Source: Metallyticus violacea (lineage: Eukaryota > Arthropoda > Insecta > Mantodea > Metallyticidae). Taken from it: a DNA stretch of 64,000 bases. Where the stretch lies: the NCBI GenBank assembly GCA_030762175.1, contig CM060846.1:181510541-181574540 (forward strand), given 5' to 3'. Positions 20,935 through 31,412 of the stretch are shown one piece after another. Under the pieces are notes generated by a model, which was not told where the DNA came from, did no database searches, and saw only the letters and a program-made list of their open reading frames with translations. Made by a program: the position numbers and the translations under genes. Numbering within the stretch: the stretch's first letter is position 1; every line of letters starts with the position of its first letter.

Positions 20935-22522
20935 GAAGAAGATGCTCTTCCTTTCTAAAGGGAAGACTTGTAAGGTGACTGGCCCAGAAGGCATTCATTG
21001 TTAATGTTATATATGGAGGACTTAAATTATGAATACTACTGACAAACTTGTGTAGAAAGATTTTACTAGGAGAAGAAATATCAAAGGAGATGAAATTGGA
21101 ATATATAACTTCAAAACTAAAAAGGGAGCTAGAAAATGTCTGAAACATAGGCATCATAATAATGCATGGTATTGAAGATGCTTCATATATACAAGGACTT
21201 TGGTTAAAAAGTATAAAGAGGGGGGGGGGGGTTAAATAATTTTAAGATACATAAATAATTAACTTTGAAGATGACAAATGACGAAAAGCTTTAAACTGAT
21301 CAAGAAAAAATTAAAATTGTCAGTAAATTTATATTTAGAATCCAGTTTAGAAGCTGACGAAAGCAGCTCATTTGTAATCAAAAAATAAATAAATAAACGA
21401 AGGAAGGAAGGAAGAAAGAAAGGAAGGAAGCAAGGAAGGAAGGAAGGAAGGAAGGAAGTAAAATTTTTTAAAGCCAATCCTATGTTTAAGAGTATGGAAA
21501 TGAAAATAAAAATACTAATTTCCATATTTTTGATTAAAGATGTACTGATTAATGAATTAAAATCTTTGACATTATATATAGAAAATGTGCAAATAAATTC
21601 CTGACCACAGGAATGTACTATTGTATAAGTGTAGCAAAAGAATCAGGATTTGCGAAAATTAAAAATTTAAGAATTTAGAGAAAAATTTAAATCGGAAAGA
21701 ATGTTATTGAACAATTTAAGGGATAAAGCATTGAATGGTTTGCACTCATAATAGGAAAGGGTAAGCCGGAATTCCAATAGTCATATTGGTCTGGAATGCT
21801 GAAGGCAGGAGAAGAAGATGTCAACCACGGGGACAATAGATAGAGGTTTCGGGGGAGCAAGAACAGGAGGTAACTTACAGAAGAAGAGGCTGAGACAGAA
21901 ATTTGCAAAGGAGTAAAATTACTTTGGGTTGAAAGAAAAATACTGTCTTGTAGAAAATCATTTCAATATATTTAATCTGGTTAAACGGATGTAGTTTCGT
22001 ATAAGTGGTGGTGCTCCTAGAAAAACAATTTCCCTAATCAATTTAATATCAATTTGAAGTATTAGAGGAACAAGATAAACTGCGGAATCCTAATGACGGG
22101 TATATGTATTTTAAGTAACCAACCCGTTAATTAAGCTGTAGTTGTTGACAGACGGCAGTGTAAAGAATAAAATGAATTGTGAATATTAAAGTTATTAATG
22201 ATCTAAAAGAAATACTGGTTGCATATACCTGGAAAGCAAATGATAAAATGAAATGCTATGTAACATTTTTTTATTAATTACAGGATTTGTGCCCTTTATT
22301 TTATTATATTTGTTTTGTTGGGGCAAAACCATATTTTCATCCTGTGCCGCCCGTGCTGATTAAACTTGATATTGAATCAGTAGACAGGAAGAATGTTTGT
22401 TTTTTGTGTAGAAAATGCAGTATTGCATTCACCTTTGGTTATAAATGTATCCCACAAGCTTAGACGGATAAGCTACAAGTAGTAAGGGCTGAGCTTACTA
22501 CAATATATAAAACTTTTAGTAT
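20935..22522. other. AT-rich spacer with GGAA microsatellite
   Basis: Contains a G run at about 21221-21230 and an interrupted GGAA/GAAG repeat at 21400-21460. Short frames here are low complexity (Phe/Leu/Pro-rich on the minus strand). Confidence 0.6.
21400..21460. repeat. (GGAA)n microsatellite, interrupted
   Basis: Repeated GGAA/GAAG tetranucleotides with a few substitutions. Confidence 0.85.
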
Positions 22523-23420
22523 GCCGTACACCACTTAGGGCGTATTCTGATATTGCGGGAGTGTGAGCACTTAGCTTCTGACATAGCTGATACTGTAGGC
22601 ACATTGGTAGAAAGCGTGATACATTGTATTTGCCGATACCAAGAAGGGCTAAAGAAGAAACGCAAGTCCGGTGCTCCCCAGAAGATAAATAGGGAGCAGA
22701 GTAATGCGCTTTTGGAGTCAAAGAAGGGCAACGTCATTTCTCTCAGTAAATACGTTGAGGCGCTCCCTAAACTTCCCAGTAAGCGATCGCACAGTCCAAA
22801 AGTATCTTCATGCTGCTGGTATTCACCATCGCCGACTTGCCAAAAAGGAGGCTGTAAATGTAGCGCATCGCTTTAGCCCTTTTATATCTACTTCAAGAAC
22901 AGTTCTAGGATAACACGATCAGATGAAAAGGGAAGATTGTCCTGTAGCGTTCTAACAATACCCGTTATGCCCCCCCCGAACCAGCTGTTGTTATGATTAG
23001 GAATGCCCATATTAACGCGGCCTTCTGGTATGGGGGAAGCGCTTCGGGTGTGGTGGCGTTATATGAAAGTTGTCTCCAGGCTGAACTCTGAGAAATATAT
23101 CAGAACTCTAAACGACTGCATGCTTCCAAGCTGCGTGCAACTTCTCCTGCTAAGGAAATTCATATCACTCACTTCGTTCAGGATAATAGCGGTATTCGCA
23201 CTGGTAGAGACAACAGTATGGATAAAAGAACACCCTAAAATTGCAACTTTAGAGTGACAGATCTCCAGACCTATTTATCATAGTGAACATCTGGGACATA
23301 ATAGTACGAAATTGGGATGAGAGGGAGGAGCGGACAACAGCAAATCTGAGAAATCGTATTCCACAGGTTTGGAAGAACATTAGAAGGTGACCACAAATGT
23401 GCAGCTCCTCAGTTTAATCT
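22523..23420 (+). pseudogene. Tc1-like (Tc1/mariner superfamily) transposase, inactive
   Basis: DNA transposase relic. The N-terminal helix-turn-helix region reads GRILILRECEHLASDIADTV from about 22538. A basic hinge follows (KKKRKSGAPQKI, about 22650-22687), corresponding to the GRPRKI box between the two DNA-binding subdomains. The second HTH reads VSDRTVQKYLHAAGIHHRRL at about 22770-22840. The catalytic domain is in several frames: SEKYIRTLNDCMLPS (23090-23134), FVQDNSGIRTG (23174-23206, carrying the second acidic residue) and SPDLFIIVNIWDIIVRNWDE (23263-23322). The usual PIEN Glu is Val here, so the third catalytic residue is lost. Frameshifts also break the frame. Inverted ends were not located. 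Confidence 0.85.
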
Positions 23421-24082
23421 TTTTCTACAAGATTAAATGAAATTGTGGGCATCAGTAACTAGTGAACCTCATACTAACTGTAGAGTTCTCTAGATAAATT
23501 TGAAGTAAACTTTTAGAATCCTTTTGCATGCACTAGAATATGTTTCTGGTGGCTTACCTATTTATGTTCATAATAAGCAACACACTTTGAGTCAAACATT
23601 AACTTTTTATTTTCATTCTGGTAGGAAAACGATTCAAGGTGTAAGCAAGAGAGTATAATGACATATTTAATTTCGCATACTTTCTAATAGCAAACTCCTT
23701 TTTTCACACATCTAAGTTAATGCTTTAAATTGTACCGAAAAAGTGAAAAATTACAAATAAATTATTATTATAAGTATTTAATTTCACATGCTTCCTGATA
23801 TTCGCCTCTTTTTAACTCAAACATTAAACGATATTTATTTTAATTTATAATGCAAAAATTACAAACGAGACCTTAACCACATTAATTTCATTACATGTAG
23901 GAGATTCCATTGCATACATCCTCATTCAATTCCTCCTATCCAGGGGTCACCAATGGGAACATTGTCTATTCTTAAATTTTTATAGTAGTGAAGGAAAATA
24001 CTGCCCACTAATGGTAACAGGCCCAAAACGTCTTTCTTCTTTTCAGTACTTACAGGACCAGGACCATCATGAATTACTGGTA

Positions 24083-24316
24083 CTAATAATGAGCAACAAA
24101 CTTTTCCACGCCTCCTGATGGGAAGTTCAAGAAAATGTTCTTCCTGAGAGAAGGAATGTATTTGAATAATATTTTCCTGGACTCTTGGGCGTATTCAAAC
24201 CAGTGAGTTTTGATCCAAAGGGGTTTGCTACATTTGGTGTCCGTTTTCTTAAGCAGGAATAACCCTCTTCTTTTCAACAAGGAGCTGAAGTATAATATGT
24301 TTTTACTTTCCATCAC
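24083..24316 (-). pseudogene. Possible PIF/Harbinger-like transposase N-terminal relic
   Basis: Seventy-seven codons with a basic, Leu-rich start (LLKRRGLFLLKK) and then a Trp-containing block (KPLWIKTHWF). The order resembles the L-rich, Arg-rich, W(V/I)xP start of PIF/Harbinger transposases. No catalytic domain follows. The resemblance is weak, and an unrelated chance frame is as likely. Confidence 0.22.
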
Positions 24317-25467
24317 GAAAACTTAGAATATTTTCTTGTGTTTACATGACTGAACTAGTTGGTACTAGTCATTAGGACGGAAAATCTTTATTTCCGTTTC
24401 CGTTTTCTTTTTCTTTTTTCTTTTCCCCTTTTGATGACAACATGGTGGGAATCCGTATTATATATGGATATGTTCACTCACCAAAAACTTATGATGAATT
24501 TCATAGATGTTGTGCCTCTTCTCAAAGAGGAAGCCAAACATAGCAGCTACAATACTTATTCTGTTCTGCTCCCACAAGAATCGGAATAAAATATTATCTC
24601 TTCTACAACTTTTCGAAAATTCAGAATGAATTCATAGAGACAATAAGCTCTGTCATTAGCACTTCCCCAAATTTTGTTTCATTCCAAGTTAATATGTATT
24701 GTTAGATTAAATGTCCAAAACTGTCTTATAGAATGAGACAGGTAAGGTGTCGGCAGTGACTGTTGCAAATCAAAGGTATAGCAAATTTACCTCCGTTATG
24801 TGCTCTTTATTTTATCACGTCTATTGGCTTCTTATAATTATTAGACAGCCTTATGATGTACTTCTTGATCCTGTATTGTCGAATGTCTGACTTCTCTTAC
24901 CTAATTGTTGATGTTCATTTTTAATATATCAAATTAGTGGGAAGTGTCTTGTTTTGGCTTCTTGAACGCCAGGTCAAAATTATGGAAGTATCTGGAACAA
25001 ATTTTAAATTAAACAGGGTTTTCTGTACATTCATTATACATATCATACATACATCTTAAAATAAAATCTTAATTTAAAATCAATTATTGTAATTTGAAGA
25101 ATCACTGAATGTAAATACAGCAAAAAACGCTTGGAAGTATGTTTGATAAACTAAGAAAAAACCAGAAAAAAATTGGCAATATATTCACGTAGATGATACA
25201 CTGTGGTGAAAATTCCATTTCAGTGTTGCAATAAACACTACCTTGTGCGTAAACATTCTGTGATTATCGTTTTGTTTGTTTTTGTTTTATACTGAATATT
25301 AGGTGTTTAAATCATTTATGAACATTCTTGGTAATTTTAACTTTACTGCTAGCACAGAACACTAGCCTTCAGGAGCAAGAATACAGAACTTTTGCTAATT
25401 TGTCTTCTTAAAAAGGCGAAAAGATATTCTATGGAGATTATTTTTGCAACTTCTGTAACATTCTTTC

Positions 25468-25497
25468 CTAGTTCCACCTAGTTCCACCTAGTTCCAC
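25468..25497. repeat. Triplicated 10-mer CTAGTTCCAC
   Basis: Three perfect tandem copies followed by CT and a T run. It may be replication slippage. Confidence 0.85.
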
Positions 25498-25837
25498 CTC
25501 TTTTTTTTTTCTTTGCAAATCAATCACACAGTGAAGACAATCTGGATAAGTACGGAGTGGGTTCAAATGAAATACTGAATTTATACACAGGATTAATTTT
25601 CATTTTCTTAGCACATTCATACGAACTACTACTACTACTACTTTGACTTTGTTGTGCAGCAAGCTCAATTTGAAGACGCGCACTGTTATCCATACGGGCT
25701 GGAAGGAAATGACTAGTACCTTTGGCTGCTATCGCAACACTGGCAACCATTGCTGCTCCCCAGCAACAGCGGAGAGAGACTAACTCCTCTGTCCCGAACG
25801 AAAGAGGAATAGTGGGTTGTTGTTTATTGTTTAAGGG

Positions 25838-27505
25838 GCGCATAACATCGAAGGTCATTAGCGCCCAAACACACTAAAAAAACTGCGGCAGAATGAAGGA
25901 ATTAAGTCATCTACACAAAATCTGTGTAGAAGAGTTTCACAGTGGCCCTGTAGGCATTAAAATACAAACCCAAAACAAATAACAAGGGTAATAAACATAA
26001 CAAGAAACTAGACCGTTACTAAAAACTAAGCTGCAAGGCCTGAAAACACAACAGTCCTCAATGGTCCAAAAGGTAACCATAAACCCCCCCCCCAAAAAAT
26101 TAACAAGGGTAAACTGGCCAACGAAAAAACGGCGTGCTGTAAAACTCAACCGCAAGAGCGGAAGAACATAACAATTCTAATAGCCCAAAGCTGGACAGTA
26201 AAAACCGCAAAACAAAAACAAGGGCAATATGGTTAACAACGTGTAAAGACTGGAGTTAAAAGGCAAGCAAGACCAGTAAAAACATACTTGCTTATAACGG
26301 TATAAAAAGGTAACGATAAAATCCCAAAACAAACAACAGGGCAATATGCAACACAACAATATAAAGACCGTACTAAAAGGATTCAGCAAAAGCTGAAATA
26401 AGAACAGTCTTAAAATAGTTTAAAAAAAGCCGTCATTGGTAAAAAGATAAAACCTCACACCTTGTTCCAAAAACCACAAACACGGATAAAACGGAGCACA
26501 CGCTCAACAGCAACCACGTCATCTGCAAGTAAGTACTCAATAGAGGAGGGCAAACCTAGGCTATTTCTAAAAGGTGTCAGATGATGGGAATCAATTAAAA
26601 TGTGACCCACAGTAAAGGGGTGGTCACAGTGAGGGCAAGTTGGAGCGGGTTGACCATTAAAAAGGTGACAGTGACTAAAACGGAGCTTATTAGTTGGGAG
26701 TAATTCCCACTCCTCGCGCCAGCGCGAAATAATGGTTCTACGTGAAGAATGTATAAAATCCCCGAAATAAAAACGTTGCTCGTACTCAGCAGAGTCTAAA
26801 AGAGCGGATTTAGCTGCAACATCTGCGGCCTCATAACCTGGGAGTCCGACGTGCCCAAGCACCCATAGTAGTTTTACCCTGACGCCGGCGTCGAAAAGGA
26901 TTAACACTACATTTGGGACCATCTGTACAAGAGATTGGTGATTGTACACATATTTAAAACTTAAAATGACACTCAAGGAGTCCGAACATATGACACTGTT
27001 CCCCAGCCCCTGATCGGAAATAAATAAAATCGCCCGATAAATATCATAAAGCTCCGCCATAAAAATAGATGTTGCAACATTAAGATCATACGTAAAACTC
27101 GCCCCATTAAAAACAAAAGCACATCATACACCTGTGTCAGATTTCGAGCCGTCGGTATAGATAAAATTCCAGCCATTAAAAGAGGACTTGATCTCGCTGA
27201 AATAACAACGAATAATATGTGCTGCGGGCGAAAATTTTGGAGAGGACGTAAGCCCAAGATGAACGGGTGCCTCTGCCAAGAGCCAAGGGGGAAAATTTTT
27301 CCCCGGCTAAGAAGATAGCAGGTAATTCGAAGTCCAAATTCCGTAAAATCTCCCGAAAACGAAAGCCAGCAGGCTTAGGAGTAAAAGACCGAGCAGCATA
27401 AAAACGATCAAAAGAACATTAAAAAACGGCCCATTCGTGGGATGAACAGGTTGCGCAGCTAAGCGACAACCGTACGCAGCTAGTAAAACTTCCCTACGAT
27501 AAAAC
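25838..27505 (-). mobile_element. LINE B: 5'-truncated copy, minus strand
   Basis: The 3' end lies at about 25838 (the AACAATAAACAACAAC tail, then the GGGCGC and GCGCCCC terminal motif when read on the minus strand). The 5' truncation is at about 27505, at the position matching 13722 of LINE A. The 3' UTR spans 25838-26454 and carries about four hairpin units; for example AAGACCG 26364-26370 pairs with CAGTCTT 26405-26411, with an inner TCAGC/GCTGA. It abuts plus-strand copy C head to head. Confidence 0.85.
26455..27500 (-). pseudogene. LINE B ORF2 C-terminal part (RNase H)
   Basis: RNase H and tail of ORF2. NFIYTDGSKSDTGV is at about 27170-27130, followed by a stop. SFTYDLNVATSIFMAELYDI spans about 27100-27045, then VICSDSLSV and VLGHVGLPGYEAAD. 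The Cys/His tail PTCPHCDHPFTVGHILI is at about 26650-26600, and the frame ends at 26455 with CGFWNKV. The last 201 codons are open, the best-preserved RNase H stretch in the window. The stretch 26690-26710 is shortened compared with A: the segment between NKLR and the FSHCHLFNG block is missing. Confidence 0.85.
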
Positions 27506-28454
27506 AGTGTTAACTCTTTTCGACGCTGGCGTCAGGGTGACACTAATATGGGTGCCTGGACACATGGGACTCACAGGTAATAGGCCGCAGATGTCGCAGC
27601 TAAATCCGCTCTTTTAGACGCTGCTGAGGACGAGCACCGTTTTTATTTTGGCGATTTCAAACATTTATTACGTAGAGGCATTCTCTCGCGCTGGCGCGAT
27701 AAGTGGGATAATACCCGCCAATAAGTTTCGGGAATGTAAATCATCCTCTTTTAACTGGTCCACTTCTTCCCGCGCTGTTGGTCGCGAAGAAGTAATTTTA
27801 GCTCGTCTTAGAATTGGGCATTGCCGCTTTCTTCACTCTCACCTTTTTAATGGTCAACCCGCTGCAGCTTGCTCTCACTGTGACCACCCCTTTACAGTGC
27901 GTCACATTTTACTGGATTACCATCATCTAGCAACTTTAGACGTTCCCTGGCTTTTCCCTCCTCTATTGAGGAGTTACTTACAGATGATTTGGCTGCTGTT
28001 GAGCGAGTGCTCCGTTTTATTCGTAATTCTAGTTTTTGGCGCAAGGTGTGAGGGTTTTACCATTTATTCATGACGGCATTTTTTAACTATTGTAGGACTG
28101 TTATTTGTCAGATCTTGCTGATATGCTTTACCGACAGTCTTTTGTTTGTTGTTGACCATTTTACCCCTGTTGTTTGTTTTGGGGTTTTCGTTGATACAAA
28201 TATTGAATATCATAAGACTGTTGTGTTATCAGCCCTAACTGCTGAGTTTTATTACCAGTCTTGCTTGTTGTTGACGATTTTACCTTAGTTCTTTGTTTTG
28301 GGGTTTGTTTTATAGCCCAAAGTGCCAAATTTTATGATGTTAAACACTGCCATTGCGTATTTTATTTCTTTTTTATAATTGGCGCGGTTTTTAGTGTGTT
28401 TGGGCGCTAATGACACAAGCTGTTTTGCGCCCCTTAAACTATAATCATCATTAT
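27506..28454 (+). mobile_element. LINE C: 5'-truncated copy, plus strand
   Basis: Starts at AGTGTTAACTC, the position matching about 14305 of LINE A, and runs through RNase H to a TGA at 28049-28051. The 3' UTR has two hairpins. The first pairs AGGACTG 28094-28100 with CAGTCTT 28135-28141. The second pairs AAGACTG 28214-28220 with CAGTCTT 28256-28262, inner TCAGC 28229-28233 with GCTGA 28241-28245. GGGCGC, GCGCCCC and an AATCATCATTAT tail follow. The ORF2 remnant (27506-28051) is frameshifted and keeps the CSHCDHPFTV knuckle. Confidence 0.85.
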
Positions 28455-28458
28455 CTTT

Positions 28459-28711
28459 TGGACCATTAAGGACTGTTGTGTTTTCAGCCGTTGCAAGTGA
28501 GTTTTTAGTAACGGTCTAGTTTGTTGTTATATTTATTACCCTTATTATTAGTTTTGGGGTTTGTAATTCATTGCCTACCGGGCTACTATGCTTATCTTCT
28601 ATGCAGCTTTTGTGTGGATTGCTTCTTCGTCTAATTCTAGTGCAGTTTTTGTGTTTTTGGGCGCTAATGACCTTCGATATTGTGCGCCCCTTAAACAATA
28701 ATCATCATCAT
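28459..28711 (+). mobile_element. LINE D: very short 3'-end copy
   Basis: Only the last repeat unit and the 3' terminus of the LINE: the hairpin AGGACTG 28469-28475 with CGGTCT 28512-28517, then GGGCGC, GCGCCCC and AAACAATAATCATCATCATTA. It follows C's own tail immediately, giving two LINE 3' ends in tandem 260 bp apart. Confidence 0.85.
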
Positions 28712-28814
28712 TAGCTACTCCTGTGGTACTTTTGTTCTTTTTATGCAGTTTTTAGCAATTTAAGTGTACAACGTCTTTAGACAGGCGAGTGACTCTATGC
28801 AGTCTTCCCAGTTA

Positions 28815-29093
28815 GGTCCGTCCTGGTAGTCCAGTGGTAATCATAATTGCCTTGTAAGCCCAAGATTGCGGTTTAAATGCCGGCCAATTTGGATTAATTT
28901 TTTCGGGCATAAAATCCTAATTACCCTTAGGAAGGGAAGTAAATCAATGGGTCCATGTCGCACATTTACGGCAGGATAAAGAACCTCAAGCCTGAAAAAA
29001 GAGACCTCTCAGCAAAATTTACCGGCCGTTTCACACTCTGAATTTAGCAAACGTTGACAACCTGAGAAGTTAGAGCGTCCGTAAATAAAAAAA
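28815..29093 (+). mobile_element. SINE-A copy (tRNA-derived), plus strand
   Basis: A tRNA-like head with box A (TGGTAGTCCAGTGGTAA) and box B (GGTTTAAATGCC), of the Asp/Gly/Glu type by its AGTGGT D-arm. A shared body follows: GGAAGGGAAGTAAAT, the CCATGTCGCACATTTACGGC region, GAACCTCAAGCCTG, GACCTCTCAGCAAAATTTAC and GGCCGTTTCAC. The end is GCGTCCGTAAATAAA plus an A run. Five similar copies exist in the window. It is not a functional tRNA because the acceptor stem does not pair. Confidence 0.85.
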
Positions 29094-29130
29094 TTAGTCC
29101 CTAATTAAGGTGCCTATAGAGATGAGGTTC

Positions 29131-29618
29131 CTTGCCCACCTTTACCTGGTGAGTGACCCTTAAGCGGCCTACCCAAGTAAACTGTTTGTGTTGATGTTGA
29201 TGTTACTAGCCAGCGGCTGATCCCCACAAGGCCCCACTAACCGGAAGCACGGGAATATACACGGAAGGGTACAGGCTGTTTTGTTATTTCCAACCTGGTG
29301 CACTGGTGGCAGTATATAGTGGACCAAGGCAAATGTGATATCCGCCCTTTGAAATATGTGTTGTTTGTATAGGAAGAGTATCAGCATGACTTCAGAGTGT
29401 TGTTTCTGAGTTGGGTACTGTAGCTACCGGGACACCTAATGTTTCACGTATAATGGTATCCCCAGGAAATGATTTCTATATTCTACCAAATATAATATTT
29501 TACTTGTCATCGGCGCTTCTGCTTTTCAGTCTGTCCCAATGTTGGGTTTACCAGTGAGTTTCAAATTATTATATTATTACCAGGAATTAGTACTCTATTT
29601 CTCGATGGATATTATCCA
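29131..29618 (+). repeat. Unknown repeat, copy 1 (left arm of a large inverted pair)
   Basis: About 490 bp that match, in inverted orientation, 31412 down to about 30960. Shared landmarks are GTGAGTGACCCTTAAGCGGC, TACAGGCTGTTTTGTTATTTC, GGTGGCAGTATATAGTG, TGTGATATCCGCCCTTTGA, GTTTCACGTATAATGGTATC, CATCGGCGCTTCTGCTTTTC and ACCAGGAATTAGT. Similarity ends at TTATCCAA (29618), where LINE F sequence starts. The family is unknown. Confidence 0.85.
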
Positions 29619-30205
29619 ATAACAAATGGATTAACCTTAGTAAACGGCTGGCCATCTTCAGTACGACTAAGCACTAAGTATCGAGGAAAAGATTTCTCGC
29701 ATACTTCCTTTACGTCAAATCTTTTCCTTTTAGATTGTGTATGATTATTATCATGTGCCATAGCGATTTATTCCTCCACCATTGCAACTGTCTCCGATGG
29801 CAGGCAGCTTCCTGGGCGCCACCCCGGCTCAGGTGACCTATCCTGGCCTATCACCTCAGGGTGACACCTTCCTGTGAGTTGACAAAGGGACCCATTCACC
29901 TGCATGAAGTGAACAGCTCATGCAATGGCCCTTTACCGAGCCTGGCCTTTACCGGGGGATACGCCCCTGTCCTACATGATAACCCAGTGCTGGGAGTTAC
30001 GCTGTTACCCAGTCACTTTTTACCGTGTCAAACACCGGGGGACCCATCAGACGAAGAACATGGAAGTAAAACGTATAAAAATTATAATGGAGGCGAAATT
30101 AAAAAGAGGCAAACGTGTTGAACGCGGATCTGTGGGAGCAGCTCGGATGCCCCGGGGTAGCTACACCCCGTACCCAAAAATTGGGACCCTGAGGGGCCTC
30201 TCGTT
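29619..30205 (-). mobile_element. LINE F: 5'-end-only fragment, minus strand
   Basis: Read on the minus strand from 30205, it starts at the LINE 5' end (CCCCTCAGGGTCCC), covers the whole 5' UTR and enters ORF1 (start near 29785, then KSFPRYLVLSRTEDGQPFTK), and stops after about 55 codons at 29619. The 3' nine-tenths are absent. This is the reverse of the 5' truncation normal for LINEs and implies a later deletion or recombination. Its ORF1 start is closest to element H. Confidence 0.85.
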
Positions 30206-30309
30206 TTCAAGTCAAGGCTCAGAGTATTCCAAACCGATTTAGTCATTTATATCGGATTTGTCACAGAATGTTGTACATATTGAAGAAACCATCAAGGGAA
30301 TAATTAGAC

Positions 30310-30985
30310 ATAATGATGATTGAAAACTATCTCAAAGGGGAACCCCAATTTGGAAATCCCTGTCGGTGTGTAAAATAGCAACATAAGTGACAGGGAGCTC
30401 AGCCATAAATGCTGTATCATAATGAGCGAAAGGTGTAGATGTAAACGAGCGTTCTGAAGCCTGACAGACGAATTTCGGAATTTGTGCATTTTCAAGCCGA
30501 AAAGGAGAGTTTGTTAGGACACAAGGGAGTTTGCTATTCGCAAGCGAATATCTTGCAAGGACCAAACTAGTCTACACTGAACATTATTGGCTTCCATCTG
30601 CTTTAGAATACGAGTGAGTAAGCCCGGACCAAAGACACGAGTGCTCAGTAGCCCTGACATGCAAGTGCGATAAAACAGTTCAGTTCCTCGCATCGGTTCC
30701 TCGAGTGACCTGTGCATCATCCGAAGCAAAGACTCTGTCACAAAAATAGAAATATTAGTGAGAGTAATATAATGACCTTATTGTCGAAACATTGTGATCG
30801 ATGCGAGGCATATATTCGTCAGAGATGAAATCGTTTTTCACACGCTCTTTGTCAACGACGACAAACTGGGACCCAAAAATGGAACCATCATCCCTCAGAG
30901 GGTTCTCTTGTGACCTAAACAGTTGCAAATATTCTTCCTGTTTAGCTGCAGTTTGGATAACATCCACCTAGAAAACGAGGACTAA
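30310..30985 (-). pseudogene. Unrecognised coding relic beside the right inverted arm
   Basis: Three consecutive minus-strand frames look protein-coding. The first, 30967-30755, encodes 70 codons including TAAKQEEYLQLFRSQENPL and VVVDKERVKNDFISDEYMPR. The second, 30741-30514, includes MSGLLSTRVFGPGLLTRILK. The third, 30565-30332, includes HYDTAFMAELPVTYVAIL. They are contiguous and switch frame twice, as expected of one decayed gene. AG acceptor-like sequences precede 30967 and 30735 on this strand, but the exon phases do not match, so frameshifts are more likely than introns. I do not recognise the family. A transposon-borne gene, a captured host exon and an endogenous viral gene are all possible. 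The start of this coding segment is also present at the end of copy 1. Confidence 0.5.
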
Positions 30986-31412
30986 TTCCTGGTAATAGTA
31001 TAATAATTTGAAACAGGCTGGTAAACCCAACATTGGGATAGACTGAAAAGCAGAAGCGCCGATGACAAGTAAAATATCATATTTGGTAGAATATAGAAAT
31101 CAATTCCTGGGGATACCATTATACGTGAAACACTAGGCGTCCCGGTAGCTACAGTACCCAACTCAGAAACAACACTATGAAGGGCATGCTTATACTCTTC
31201 CTATATAAACAACACATAAATCAAAGGGCGGATATCACATTTGCCTTGGTTCACTATATACTGCCACCAGTGCATCAGGCGGGAAATAACAAAACAGCCT
31301 GTACCCTTCTCGTGTATATTCCTGTGCTTCCAGCTGGTGGCATCAACATCAACACAAACAGTTTACCTGGTAGGCCGCTTAAGGGTCACTCACCAGGTAA
31401 AGCTGGGCAAGC
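30960..31412 (-). repeat. Unknown repeat, copy 2 (right arm of the inverted pair)
   Basis: Inverted counterpart of 29131-29618, apparently the more complete copy because homology continues into the coding relic at 30985-30310. One reading frame on the minus strand has a coding-like run (for example SELGTVATGTPSVSRIMVS, about 31165-31109). The repeat may therefore itself be part of a longer decayed gene. Confidence 0.8.

Larger units (their letters stand above)
23421..25837. other. AT-rich spacer
   Basis: No firm gene. The minus-strand frame 24316-24083 (77 codons) begins Met-Met-Glu-Ser and has a basic Leu-rich start, a KPLWIKTHWF segment and then NIFLNF. This weakly recalls PIF/Harbinger transposase N-termini but is too short to call. 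A 10-bp triplicate is at 25468-25497. Confidence 0.5.

Noticed and set aside
25838..28454. Twin-primed single LINE insertion (B plus C)
   Set aside because: Twin priming would give one 3' end, but B and C each have a complete terminus and overlapping sequence, so they are two copies.
28815..28890. Functional tRNA genes at the SINE heads
   Set aside because: Acceptor stems do not pair, anticodon arms are degraded, and the sequence continues into a repeated SINE body.
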